Assembly (NCBI GenBank): GCA_963736355.1
Contig: CAVTOO010000003.1
Location: 62,001-126,000 of the forward strand
DNA from: CAVTOO01 sp963736355
GTDB taxonomy: Bacteria; Pseudomonadota; Alphaproteobacteria; Rhizobiales; Xanthobacteraceae
DNA: 64,000 nt
Direction: 5' to 3'
The notes beneath the pieces were generated by a model that searched no databases, had not been told where the DNA came from, and was given only the letters and a program-made list of their open reading frames with translations. Below, one piece after another: positions 16,340 through 24,293 of this stretch (the first letter of the stretch is position 1; each line of letters opens with the position of its first letter). The position numbers and the translations under genes are program-made.

Positions 16340-18158
16340 ATGAGTCTGGCTTTATCGCGTGCGACGTCGGTCGCGCGGATCGGAATTATTGGCCTCGCGG
16401 CGATCATTGCCTTCATCGCGGTTACGACGGATAGCGCCGATGCGCGCCGTCGCCGTGCGCGCGGCCCTGTGTACAGCCCGCCGTTTGCCTCGATCGTCGT
16501 CGACGCCAATTCGGGCAAGACGATGCAGGCGACCAATGCGGACGCGCCCCGCCATCCCGCTTCGCTCACCAAGATCATGACGCTCTATATGCTGTTCGAG
16601 CGTCTGGAATCCGGCCGCATCAAGCTCGACAGCGAAATGGAAGTGTCCGAACACGCCTCGGAACAGGCCCCGACCAAGCTCGGCCTGCGCGTGGGCTCGA
16701 CGCTCGCCGTCGAAGACGCGATCAAGGGCCTTGTCACGAAGTCGGCCAACGACGCCGCCGTGGTGATCGCCGAAACGCTCGGCGGCTCGGAAGAAAAATT
16801 CGCGCAGATGATGACGCAGAAGGCGCGCGGCCTGGGCATGACCAAGACCGTGTACCGCAATGCCTCCGGCCTGCCCGACATGGAGCAGGTCACGACGGCG
16901 CGCGACCAGGCCACGCTCGGCCGCGCCATCCAGGACCGCTTCCCGAAATATTATCGCTACTTCCAGACCACTGCCTTCAACTATCGCGGCAGGGTCATCC
17001 GCAATCATAACCGCCTGCTCGGCCGCGTCGAAGGCGTGGACGGCATCAAGACCGGCTACACCCGCGCCTCCGGCTTCAATCTCGTGACGTCGGTGCGCCG
17101 TGGCAACCGTCATCTTGTCGCCGTGGTGCTCGGCGGACGCAGCGGCGGTTCGCGCGACGCCACGATGCGCGAGATGGTTGCCGAATATATCGACGACGGC
17201 GCCGCCCAGCGCACGGTCGCCGCGATCTCCGAGCGCACCGCGCCGATCGCCGCCTACGAGAAGGTCGCGCTCGCAAAGTCGCCCGCCTCGCTGAAGTTCG
17301 CCAGAGCCGAAGGGTGAAGCCAAAGCCGACGCCAAGGCCGAGACCAAACCCGCCGCGAAAGCCGCGCCGCTCAAGCTCGCGTCTGCCGCCGAGCCCGAAC
17401 AGACCGTTGCCGCCAGGCAGGAGCCCGTCACGCTGTCGAGCGGTGTCGTGGCAACGCAATCGCTGGCGCCGATCCCCGGCTCCTCCGATCCGATCACGCC
17501 GACGCGCGTCAAGACGCTGCAGGTGCGCGCCGGTGCGGTGAAGACCGCCAGCGCCACATCCAACATGGTCGCGTCCGCGATGCCGACGATCAACGAGCCG
17601 GCGCCATCCGAGCCGGCGCCGGTTGCCGCGGCCGCTCCGGTCCAGACCGCGCCGATCCAGACCGCCTCGATTGCGCGCAACGACATGCCGCGTCAGCCTG
17701 CCAATCACGGCACCGGCCAGGGCATCCTCGGCACGCTGCCTGCCTCCGCGATGGCCTATGCAGACCCGAAGGGGACCCATTCGCCGGCCAGCGCGGCCGC
17801 AGCCGTCGCTGTGTCTTCGCATCCCGCGACACGGCCCGTCACCGTTGCCAGCGCCGCCGCGAAACTGCCTGCGCCTGTCGCCGCTCCGATTGCCACGCCG
17901 GCCAAGGCCGTGGTCCGCTCCGGCTGGATGGTTCAGGTCGGCGCGTTCGATGTCGAAAGCGAAGCCCGCGAGCGGCTCGACGAAGCGCGCGGACACGTCA
18001 AGCAGCTCGGCAAGGCCGATCCGTTCACCGAGCCGGTGTCCAAGGGCAACAAGACATTGTACCGCGCCCGCTTCGCCGGCCTCGCCCAGGGCGATGCCGA
18101 AGCCGCCTGCAAGGCGCTCAAGCGCAGCGACATCCCCTGCATCGCGATCAAGAACTAA
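16340..18158 (+). CDS. D-alanyl-D-alanine carboxypeptidase with C-terminal SPOR domain (frameshifted)
   Basis: About 605 residues after one-base repair. Signal/membrane segment at 10-30, then a serine peptidase S11 domain with the three catalytic motifs: SLTK (S-x-x-K), SAN (S-x-N) and KTG. A long Ala/Pro/Lys-rich linker follows (residues about 325-520), then a SPOR domain beginning GWMVQVGAFDVESEARERL, which binds denuded glycan strands at division sites. The frame breaks near 17303-17314 inside the linker, where the plus-one frame continues as GEAKADAKAETKP. The ATG at 16340 has GGGGAG just upstream. It trims pentapeptides in the periplasm, probably at the septum. Confidence 0.9.
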
Positions 18159-18195
18159 AGCTTCGGCATCACGTCGAGACGCAAAACGCCCCGGG

Positions 18196-18230
18196 GCCCG
18201 GCTTTGAGAAATCAAAGCCGGGCTTTTTTG
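18196..18230 (+). terminator. rho-independent terminator after the carboxypeptidase gene
   Basis: GCCCGGCTTTGA / TCAAAGCCGGGC 12-base stem with a short loop and TTTTTTG, 38 bases after the stop codon. Confidence 0.92.
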
Positions 18231-18233
18231 TTT

Positions 18234-18304
18234 GACGCGTTTTCTTTACGCGAACTGGTTCCCATCACCGGGTCAAGCCGGGACATGCTTCGCTTGAAAA
18301 CACT
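18234..18304. repeat. GCGTTTTC-armed palindromic repeat, interrupted copy
   Basis: Same arms as the copies at 36582, 37702 and 61229 (GACGCGTTTTC ... TTCGCTTGAAAACACT), but the core is split by about 22 bases containing ACCGGGTCAAGCCGGGACATG, a word related to the 'gtcattgccgggtcaagtccgggcatgac' element seen at about 62750-62783. It looks like a small repeat nested in another. Confidence 0.75.
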
Positions 18305-18336
18305 ATGCGCCGGGGCGTTTTTGTTTGGCCGCCTCG

Positions 18337-19530
18337 TCAGGCAGGGCCGGGTTTTATGCGAAGCACCGTATAGCCAACGACACCCGACACGATCGAACCC
18401 GCCAAGATGCCGACTTTCATGCCTTCCTGAAGCGCTGGATCGCTGAAGGCCAGCAGCCCGATGAACAGGCTCATCGTGAAGCCGATGCCGCACAACAGCG
18501 AGACACCAAGCATCTGCCGCCAGCTTGCAGCGGCCGGGAGATCCGCGAAGCCGGCGCGCACCAGCACGAGCACCGTTCCAAACACGCCGATCAGCTTGCC
18601 CAGCACAAGCCCAACCGCGATGCCAAGCGACAAGGGCTCGAGCAGGACCGCGGGCGACTTGCCGGCAAAAGACAATCCGGCATTGGCAAATCCGAAGATC
18701 GGCACGACAAGGAACGCCACCGGCTTGTGAAGCCAGTGCTCGAGCCGATGCAGCGGCGACACGTCGGGCGTCGCCTCCGGCGCACCCGGCGTCCGCTTCA
18801 GCGGGATACATAGCGCCAGCAGGACGCCCACGATTGTGGCGTGGACCCCCGAGCGAAGGACCAGCAACCAGAGCACAGCGCCGAGCAACAGATACGGGAC
18901 AAGAGAATTCACCTTGAGCCGGTTCAACGCGACCAGGGCGACGACCGTCGCGGCGGCGGCCATCAGGTAAAGCGCCGACAATTCGGTGGTGTAGAAGATG
19001 GCGATGATGATGACCGCGCCGAGGTCATCGATAATTGCCAGCGCGGCCAGAAACACTTTCAGCGACGACGGGACTCGCGGCCCGAGCAACGACAGCACGC
19101 CGAGAGCGAATGCGATGTCGGTCGCGGACGGTATGGCCCAGCCGCGCAGCGCGCCGGGATCGCCGCGATTGAAGGCGAGAAAGATCAGCGCGGGAACAAG
19201 CATTCCCCCCGCCGCTGCCGCGCCCGGCAACACCCGGCGCGGCCAGGTCGAGAGCTGACCGTCGAGCGTCTCGCGTTTGATCTCGAGTCCGACCAGCAGA
19301 AAAAAGATCGCCATCAGGCCGTCATTGACCCAGTGCAGAACGCTCATCGGCCCGAGGTAAGTCTTCAGAACGCCAAAGTAGAGCGACGACAGCGGAGAAT
19401 TGGCGACCAGGACCGCGAGGGCCGCGACCGCCATCAGAACCAGCCCGCCCGACGCTTCGCTATTCAGAAAACGTCGAAGGGTTGAATTAATTCGCCAAAG
19501 CGGTGGAGCGGAGTTGTTGCTGGAATCCAT
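18337..19530 (-). CDS. nhaA: Na+/H+ antiporter NhaA
   Basis: 397 residues, about 12 membrane segments. NhaA motifs: NDGLMAIFFLLVGLEIKRE near the start, SATDIAFALGVLSLLG, LAIIDDLGAV with the essential Asp pair, GVHATIVGVLLAL, FGFANAG, and LLCGIGFTMSLFIG. It exchanges cytoplasmic Na+ for periplasmic protons and maintains pH and sodium balance. It stands alone on the minus strand, flanked by a repeat downstream and by small genes upstream. Confidence 0.95.
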   Translation of the reverse strand: MDSSNNSAPPLWRINSTLRRFLNSEASGGLVLMAVAALAVLVANSPLSSLYFGVLKTYLGPMSVLHWVNDGLMAIFFLLVGLEIKRETLDGQLSTWPRRVLPGAAAAGGMLVPALIFLAFNRGDPGALRGWAIPSATDIAFALGVLSLLGPRVPSSLKVFLAALAIIDDLGAVIIIAIFYTTELSALYLMAAAATVVALVALNRLKVNSLVPYLLLGAVLWLLVLRSGVHATIVGVLLALCIPLKRTPGAPEATPDVSPLHRLEHWLHKPVAFLVVPIFGFANAGLSFAGKSPAVLLEPLSLGIAVGLVLGKLIGVFGTVLVLVRAGFADLPAAASWRQMLGVSLLCGIGFTMSLFIGLLAFSDPALQEGMKVGILAGSIVSGVVGYTVLRIKPGPA

Positions 19531-19691
19531 AGGGCTGCGTACCTCGAAATCGGGCCATCAATGGTCTCCGTTGTCGGGCAACACATTGGCGCACGCAGCA
19601 CACGCCAAGCTTCAAAAATTATATAACCTCCTGCGGAGCTTTGCCAGCTTATGCAGGTGCTGACTTTTGTCGCAGAGCTCGCGCGCCGAGG

Positions 19692-19805
19692 CTAATCGCG
19701 CACATCGTTGTTCCGTCGCGCCGAACGCCATGCCGCAAAGCTGATCGCACCGATAAAGACCGCCGCCACGACGGCGATAAAAACGGTCACGGGTTCCATA
19801 TTCAT
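19692..19805 (-). CDS. small single-pass membrane protein (37 aa)
   Basis: A short reading frame starts MNMEPVTVFIAVVAAVF, continues with a hydrophobic stretch of about 22 residues to FAAW, and ends in a basic/polar tail RSARRNNDVRD. GAGGCG lies about 8 bases upstream of ATG 19805. A clean N-out/C-in transmembrane profile with a positive tail argues for a real small membrane protein. Function unknown; it is co-oriented with and upstream of nhaA (160 bases). Confidence 0.5.
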   Translation of the reverse strand: MNMEPVTVFIAVVAAVFIGAISFAAWRSARRNNDVRD

Positions 19806-19956
19806 TCGCGGACGCCTCGGATGACGACATGTTCGTCGTCGTGATCCCCGCTGTTAAATTGGAACGTCACCCTGCGCAACGCACCGATTGACGCATGCGG
19901 AATGCGGGCAGGTTCGGCTGGCTGCGGCACACGGGCGGTTAGTTAGCCGGGCTGTT

Positions 19957-20154
19957 TTATGCGGCGCTGATCAGCCCGGCTCCCAGCAGCCAGCCGGTCA
20001 CGATTTCCCACTTGCCGGTCGAACTTTCAAACGACAGCAACTCCGGGTGACTGCTTTCCATCTGTTCCAGAAACGCTGCGACTTCCTTGGTCGTGTGTGA
20101 ATCAGTAGCCTCACGGTGCCCGACCCAAGTCCGCCATTCCGCAAGAATACGCAT
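19957..20154 (-). CDS. conserved small rhizobial protein (65 aa), last gene of the SOS-type operon
   Basis: 65 residues. The C-terminal half, PELLSF followed by GKWEIVTGWLLGAGLIS, resembles a short domain recurrent in rhizobial hypothetical proteins (FLxxL..PxLLxF....KWxxVxxWLL). No enzymatic motif, signal or membrane segment. It starts 19 bases after the ribbon-helix-helix gene and is therefore probably the fifth gene of the operon that begins at 21302. It does not resemble known RelE, HicA or VapC toxins. Confidence 0.6.
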   Translation of the reverse strand: MRILAEWRTWVGHREATDSHTTKEVAAFLEQMESSHPELLSFESSTGKWEIVTGWLLGAGLISAA

Positions 20155-20173
20155 CTTTCGATTTCAGTCGGCG

Positions 20174-20539
20174 TCACTTCGCGCGGTCCTTGCGCAGCTC
20201 GCGAAACGCCGAAGGCCCCTTGAGGAGCCGCCGCTTACGGTCGTCGCGCTCGACCGGCGATGCCGCTGAATCTTCGCGGCTATCAATGACTTTGGCGGCA
20301 AGTTCCGCGGCCCGCGCACTCGCCTTCGTCGTCGTCTTGCGGCTCTGCCTGACCGTCAGACCCAACTCGACGAGCTGGCGGATCGCTTCAGATCGGCTGA
20401 TCTCATGCCGGCCGGCCCATGTATCGACCGCCGCCGTGACGTCAGCCGAGAGCCTGACAGCACTGACCGGATCCACCCCTCCCGGGCGCTTCGGGCGACC
20501 GCGAGCAGATTTTCTGTTTACTGAAATTGTTTTCTTCAT
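20174..20539 (-). CDS. ribbon-helix-helix DNA-binding protein
   Basis: 121 residues. A basic N-terminus (NRKSARGRPKRPGG) is followed by a MetJ/Arc-type unit: VSAVRLSADVTAAVDTWAGRHEISRSEAIRQLVELGL, i.e. a beta-strand with alternating residues and two helices, with the usual SRSEAIRxL turn. The C-terminal half is charged and probably helical. Two copies of TTTCwGTTTACwGAAA flank its start codon (20511-20526 and 20542-20557), suggesting autoregulation. It starts 4 bases after the previous gene of the operon. Confidence 0.8.
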   Translation of the reverse strand: MKKTISVNRKSARGRPKRPGGVDPVSAVRLSADVTAAVDTWAGRHEISRSEAIRQLVELGLTVRQSRKTTTKASARAAELAAKVIDSREDSAASPVERDDRKRRLLKGPSAFRELRKDRAK

Positions 20540-20557
20540 ATTTTCAGTTTACAGAAA
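20511..20557. promoter_or_regulatory. twin TTTCwGTTTACwGAAA operators around the ribbon-helix-helix start codon
   Basis: TTTCTGTTTACTGAAA (20511-20526, inside codons 5-10 of the ribbon-helix-helix gene) and TTTCAGTTTACAGAAA (20542-20557, overlapping the stop of the upstream gene) are the same partly palindromic 16-mer, 31 bases apart (three turns). Such spaced repeats are what a cooperative ribbon-helix-helix repressor would bind. Confidence 0.65.
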
Positions 20558-20828
20558 AAATCGGGCAAGGGTAAGGCGAAATCGCTCTTACCGGTTTCAT
20601 TGCCGCTAATACTGTGGTCGTGACAACAAGCTGCGGAAGGCGCGCGATGGCCGTCGCCAGCATCATCGCTTCGTCTTCCGAAAGCCTGCGCTTGTTCAAA
20701 TCCTGACTGTTGAATCCCTCGACGAAATAGACGAACGCCACTGTCGGTCCCTCCGCGCAGTCGATCGCAAAACCGCCGGCCGTCCGGCGCACGCTCCACG
20801 GCGCAGGAAACGCTTCAAGCTGCCTCAC
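20544..20828 (-). CDS. conserved small rhizobial protein (94 aa)
   Basis: 94 residues beginning MRQLEAFPAPWSVRRTAGGFAIDCAEG, then FVYFVEG and the helical RRLSEDEAMMLATAIARLPQLV. This PAPW...GGF...FVYF...LSEDEAxxxAxxIAxLPxL layout recurs in many short rhizobial proteins of unknown function. GTG 20828 lies 3 bases after the stop of the preceding gene; the next gene starts 4 bases after its own stop. Soluble and without catalytic signature. Its last codons overlap an operator. Confidence 0.65.
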   Translation of the reverse strand: MRQLEAFPAPWSVRRTAGGFAIDCAEGPTVAFVYFVEGFNSQDLNKRRLSEDEAMMLATAIARLPQLVVTTTVLAAMKPVRAISPYPCPIFSVN

Positions 20829-20831
20829 CGC

Positions 20832-21105
20832 CTAAAGCCCGCTGAGGTCAGTCGGCACTTCACCGAACGCCTTGATCAGAACGGCGTTCTCGAAATGGCC
20901 CGTTGCCGGATCGCCGCTGCGACTGAACGCCAAAGCCCCGGCGCAGCCCTCTTTGCGCGACAACGCAGCCGCCGCCATCACCGCAGCGCCTGAACTCGTG
21001 CATTCAACGCCCTCACCCGCCGCAACGCCGTCATCAGCCCAAACGAACGGCAGCGCGACGTAGTATGTGACGTTGATCGACGATGGATTTCGGGTCAGTC
21101 GTCAT
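20832..21105 (-). CDS. conserved small rhizobial protein (about 90 aa, frameshifted near its start)
   Basis: ATG 21105 overlaps the stop of the upstream gene (ATGA) and has AGAGGAG 8 bases upstream. After a one-base excess near 21098 the frame reads NPSSINVTYYVALPFVW, then GVAAGEGVEC, ALSRKEG-AGALAFSRSGDP and FGEVPTDLSGL to a TAG at 20832-20834. The pattern (YYVALPF...AVEC...ALSR...GAxAFSRTGDP...FGEVP) is a recurrent short rhizobial protein of unknown function. The open stretch is too interrupted to be listed as a normal gene, so it is easy to miss. Confidence 0.6.
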
Positions 21106-21302
21106 GCTGCGTCTCCTCTCGGAATTCGGCCGCGCGCATAACCCCGCGATTTCGCGGCGTTGAGCGCATAAACTTCGGCTTCAAGCATCGCCATGGCGAT
21201 CAAGGCGGCCTTCAACGCCGACCGCATATCGCCATCACAGGCCGCAATAGCTTCATCGGCCGCGGACTCGTAAGGGTCCGGCGGCACGGGTTGATCGGTC
21301 AT
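21102..21302 (-). CDS. conserved small rhizobial protein (66 aa), first gene of the SOS-type operon
   Basis: 66 residues, acidic and helical: YESAADEAIAACDGDMRSALKAALIAMAMLEAEV, then SRGYARGRIPRG. The AADEAIAACxGDxRxALKAAL...LEAEV...GYARG pattern is common in short rhizobial proteins of unknown function. GGAGG lies about 6 bases before ATG 21302. A consensus promoter with a LexA box lies 23-52 bases upstream, so it is the leader gene of a probable DNA-damage-inducible operon. ATGA coupling to the next gene. Confidence 0.7.
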   Translation of the reverse strand: MTDQPVPPDPYESAADEAIAACDGDMRSALKAALIAMAMLEAEVYALNAAKSRGYARGRIPRGDAA

Positions 21303-21324
21303 CAGTCGCCTCCGTGATGGCCAG

Positions 21325-21354
21325 ATTATGTTCGTGTTTTGTTCTCTGTGTCAA
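21325..21354 (-). promoter_or_regulatory. sigma-70-type promoter with embedded LexA (SOS) box
   Basis: On the minus strand: TTGACA (21354-21349), an 18-base spacer, and CATAAT (21330-21325). The spacer and -10 edge contain GAAC-AAAACAC-GAAC (21344-21330), a perfect GAAC-N7-GAAC / GTTC-N7-GTTC direct repeat, which is the alphaproteobacterial LexA box. The expected transcription start falls a few bases upstream of the GGAGG of the gene at 21302. Confidence 0.82.
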
Positions 21355-21537
21355 GCGGGCGCTGGCCTGTTTCCATCTCCAGTGGCCTGATTTGAATTTG
21401 CGAGTGGCCGATTTTGCGGTGGGTATGTGTTCGACTCAGTAAGCACCGTGCCGCAGTATGCGCTCATCACTGACCGGATCACGGCTTTTATCAGTGACTG
21501 AGAGTGTCTCGCTCCCGCCTTAGCAGGGAGCCGACCT

Positions 21538-21707
21538 ATGTTTGATCCGAGCTCAAAGCCGCCGATACTCCCGCCCTACCTGGGTGGGCAATTCTGTGCG
21601 CGGAATGCGGCGGAGACTCAAGGCTCGCACTAATTAAACCCGGACCAACCGGCTACGAACTTTGCAACTACGAGTGCCCACACTGCGGCCATACCGGAAT
21701 CTCATGA
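21538..21707 (+). pseudogene. small zinc-ribbon-like protein, frame-broken
   Basis: ATG 21538 (GGGAG upstream) opens MFDPSSKPPILPPYLGG; after a break near 21585-21595 another frame gives LCAECGGDSRLALI, GPTGYELCNYECPHCGHTGIS and a stop at 21705-21707. Two C-x2-C pairs about 25 residues apart look like a zinc ribbon of the kind seen in short rhizobial hypothetical proteins. It may be a real gene with a sequencing error or a decayed copy. Confidence 0.4.
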
Positions 21708-21949
21708 CGTCGCGGTCGTCGAGAGCTGAGAACCTGTGCCATTCGCTTCAGAATGCCGGACAAAGGCCGCTCAGAAACGCGCGCTGGCGAAGCGTTATCC
21801 GAACCGCCGACAGCACTTCATGAACGCGGCCAAAAGCTGGGCGCTGGTCGGGGCGAGAATTGCGGCACTGGCTAAGCGTCACAGAAATTGAGGACGCTCT
21901 ATTTGACCGACGCAAAAATTGAAATGGGGCAAAAAGTACCGGTCGTTGC
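21708..21949. other. non-coding or degenerate stretch
   Basis: No convincing reading frame on either strand between the zinc-ribbon remnant and the DUF1428 gene. The lower GC and broken frames of 21.3-21.95 kb suggest residual accessory DNA. Confidence 0.4.
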
Positions 21950-22314
21950 TTAGAGCATCACGACCGGCTCGAACCCGCCATAGATCATCCTCTTGCCGTC
22001 GAAAGGCATCGGATTCGTCTCGGATTTATGCGCGGATCGTTTTTCATCATGTCGTCCATGCGCGCCATCGCCGCATCGCACGTCGACTTGTCCGGCCATT
22101 CTATCCACGAGAACACGATCGACTCGCCGCTTTCCGCATCCACGGCGCGCCGGAAATCCGTTTGCTTGCCGGGCTTCACATCATCGGCCCAGCATTCGAA
22201 GACGCGCAACGCGCCCAGTTCCATGAAAACACTATCGGCCTGCTTTGCGTGCTGGATGAACTTGTCCTTGTTCGCAGTCGGTACGGCCAAAACGAACCCG
22301 TCGATATACGACAT
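21950..22314 (-). CDS. DUF1428 family protein (frameshifted)
   Basis: About 121 residues after repair. It reads MSYIDGFVLAVPTANKDKF, then ECWADDVKPGKQTDF, FSWIEWPDKSTCDAAMARM, and, past a break near 22020 (one base missing), NPMPFDGKRMIYGGFEPVV. This is the full DUF1428 signature including the diagnostic C-terminal FDGKRMIYGGF. The family is a small dimeric ferredoxin-like alpha/beta fold of unknown function. GGGAG precedes ATG 22314. The preceding minus-strand gene ends 19 bases upstream. Confidence 0.85.
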
Positions 22315-22333
22315 CGGCAAATCTCCCTGGTTC

Positions 22334-22660
22334 TCAAAAGCGCTGATTGAGAACGAACAAGCAGCCGCGCGGTTCCCCTGCCATGGAGAGACTGGTTCCA
22401 CGCACGCGCCTATCGAGAGGCGTGGCGAGCTTTGCAGGAACGGATAACCCGACGATCGTCAGGCACAGCCAAAGTAATTGTGTGATGAGGGACGGAAGAT
22501 TGAAGCTGTAAAACAGCGAAACAATAATCAGCGTCGAACCCATAGCGTTCAACGCGAGATAAAGTGGGTCATACACTGTCAGCTTTTCGAATCGCAGCAA
22601 CGCGTCAGCCGCGAGATAGGCGGTGACACCCACCAAGCCAACGATGTCCGGCTCGCTCAT
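22334..22660 (-). CDS. CBU_0592-family small membrane protein
   Basis: 108 residues, three membrane segments: DIVGLVGVTAYLAADALL, LALNAMGSTLIIVSLFYSFNLPS, and LLWLCLTIVGL. The LNAxGSxLIxxSLxYxxNxPS core is that of the short CBU_0592-like family of unknown function. ATG 22660 has GAGATGGG upstream; an ATG four codons earlier (22672) is also possible. It precedes the DUF1428 gene on the same strand. Its last codons overlap a GTTCTCAA/TTGAGAAC inverted repeat. Confidence 0.65.
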   Translation of the reverse strand: MSEPDIVGLVGVTAYLAADALLRFEKLTVYDPLYLALNAMGSTLIIVSLFYSFNLPSLITQLLWLCLTIVGLSVPAKLATPLDRRVRGTSLSMAGEPRGCLFVLNQRF

Positions 22661-22817
22661 GGCAAATCCCATCTCGAGCTTGAACCAATGTCGTCCAGCG
22701 GACCGCGAACCCTTAAGCCTGCAAAGGTCAATGGACTAGCTTTTGCACTTTTGAGGTGCCAGAATGCGAGGCCGGCGTTGACCGGCACAACAAAAAATCA
22801 CGCTCAGGGAAACGCCC

Positions 22818-23807
22818 ATGATTAGAAGCATCAATCACATTGCGAAATTTGCAGCCTGCGTCGCGCTGACATTCATCGCCGGCGCCGCCTCCTCCGCGAT
22901 GGCCGCGGACTGGCCGACACGTCAGATCAATCTGATGGTCCCCTACCCGCCGGGCGGCAGCACCGATGTGGTGTCCCGCGACCTCGCCGACTTTCTGTCC
23001 AGAAAACTGGGACAATCGACGATCGTCGTGAACCGCCCCGGCGCCAGCGGCACCATCGGCACCAACGCGGTCGCGAAGCAGGATGCGGACGGCTACAACA
23101 TCCTGATGGTGCAGGCCGGGCCGATCAACTCGTACCTCACCAACAAGAAGCTGCCCTACGATCCCGTCAAGGACTTCACCTACATCATCATGTTCGGACG
23201 CGCCCCGGTGGTGGTGTCGGTGACAGCGGATTCGCCGTTCAAATCGGTCGCCGACATCGTCAAGGCGGCGAAGGAAAAGCCGGGCACCATCACCTACGGC
23301 ACGCCCGGCATCGGAACGCCCGCGCATATCGGCGCCGCGATGTTCGAAATGATCACCGGCACGAAGATGGTGCATGTGCCCTACACGGGCTCGGCGCAAC
23401 TGATCACCGACCTGCTCGGCGGCCAGGTGCAGATCTCGTTCGACGTGGTGTCGTCGATGAGCAACATCATCGGCAGCGGCAGGGCGCGCGGGCTTGCGCT
23501 CGCAAGTTCCGCGAAGTCGGCGGCGATGCCGCAGGTGCCGCTCGGGTCGGCAGTCGGCTTGCCGAACTGGGAAAGCTACACCTACTTCGGACTCTCCACC
23601 GCCAAGGGCCTCGACAAGGCGATCATCGACAAGGTGAACGCCGCCGTGAACGAATATGTCCAGCTGCCGGCGTCCGCCAAGCGCTTCGACGAACTGGGTG
23701 TCCTTCCGGAACGTGGTGGCACTCCGGCGCAAGCCGAAGCCTTCATCAAGTCGGAAATCGAACGGCTGGCGCCGGTGATCAAGGCGGCCAACATCACGAC
23801 GGAATAA
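22818..23807 (+). CDS. Bug-family (TctC) tripartite tricarboxylate transporter substrate-binding protein
   Basis: 329 residues with a signal peptide ending near SSAMAADWP. Bug-receptor hallmarks: VPYPPGGSTDVVSRD, RPGASGTIGTNAVAKQDADGYN, PGIGTPAHIGAAMFEMITGTKMVHVPYTGSAQ, and the aspartate-pocket region GQVQISFD. It binds an organic acid in the periplasm. No TctA/TctB membrane genes are adjacent, so it is an orphan receptor, a common situation for this family. GGGAAACG is only a moderate ribosome site. A strong terminator follows. Confidence 0.92.
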   Translation: MIRSINHIAKFAACVALTFIAGAASSAMAADWPTRQINLMVPYPPGGSTDVVSRDLADFLSRKLGQSTIVVNRPGASGTIGTNAVAKQDADGYNILMVQAGPINSYLTNKKLPYDPVKDFTYIIMFGRAPVVVSVTADSPFKSVADIVKAAKEKPGTITYGTPGIGTPAHIGAAMFEMITGTKMVHVPYTGSAQLITDLLGGQVQISFDVVSSMSNIIGSGRARGLALASSAKSAAMPQVPLGSAVGLPNWESYTYFGLSTAKGLDKAIIDKVNAAVNEYVQLPASAKRFDELGVLPERGGTPAQAEAFIKSEIERLAPVIKAANITTE

Positions 23808-23828
23808 TCCGCACTGCGGATTGACGGC

Positions 23829-23858
23829 AAAACGCCCCGGCTCGCGCCGGGGCGTTTT
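23829..23858 (+). terminator. rho-independent terminator of the Bug receptor gene
   Basis: AACGCCCCGG / CCGGGGCGTT stem with a CTCGCG loop followed by TTTTTATTG, about 22 bases after the stop codon. Confidence 0.92.
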
Positions 23859-23945
23859 TTATTGCGCGATTGGTTCCAAGGTCGTGGAACATTTTGGTCG
23901 CTTGCCTGGTTGTCGCAAAGAACCAAAAGCAACCGGAGGGTGCTC

Positions 23946-24134
23946 ATGGGCATCAACGAGGCCGAACTTCAAACCACGCCCGAACCCATCAGCCCCGCGC
24001 AAGCGTTGAGGCGGGCGATCGATCTTGAGACCGAGGCGGCCGGGCTTACTGAGGGCAGCGGCAAAGAGGCTTTGCTCGAGCAGGCGAAGAGCTTGCGCGC
24101 GCTGGCCGACGCCAACGACCTGACGCCGCCTTGA
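23946..24134 (+). CDS. small helical protein (62 aa), paralogue of the one at 26171
   Basis: 62 residues behind a strong GGAGG site. ISPAQALRRAIDLETEAAGL and LLEQAKSLRALADANDL predict two amphipathic helices. It aligns along its length with the 62-residue protein at 26171 (same short Pro/Ser start, then S-x-x-E/Q-A-L-x-R-A-x-x-L-E, and a terminal A-x-x-x-R-A-L-A). Function unknown; no membrane segment or signal. Confidence 0.65.
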   Translation: MGINEAELQTTPEPISPAQALRRAIDLETEAAGLTEGSGKEALLEQAKSLRALADANDLTPP

Positions 24135-24293
24135 ACTCGTTACGATTTGACGCGTTATCGACGCGACCGGTGACGGGCGCTTCAGGATACCCGACTTAAG
24201 GTGCGGGCGTTTTTAAGCCGCGGCCCGCAGCCACATTGATGTCGCCTTTAGCGGCTTGCCTGGTACCAACCAAAACACTGGAGGAGACTTCGA

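Noticed and set aside
19957..20539. Ribbon-helix-helix gene plus following 65-residue gene as a type II toxin-antitoxin pair
   Set aside because: The 65-residue protein does not look like RelE/ParE, HicA or PIN toxins and the pair sits at the end of a longer operon; the RHH protein is larger than typical antitoxins.
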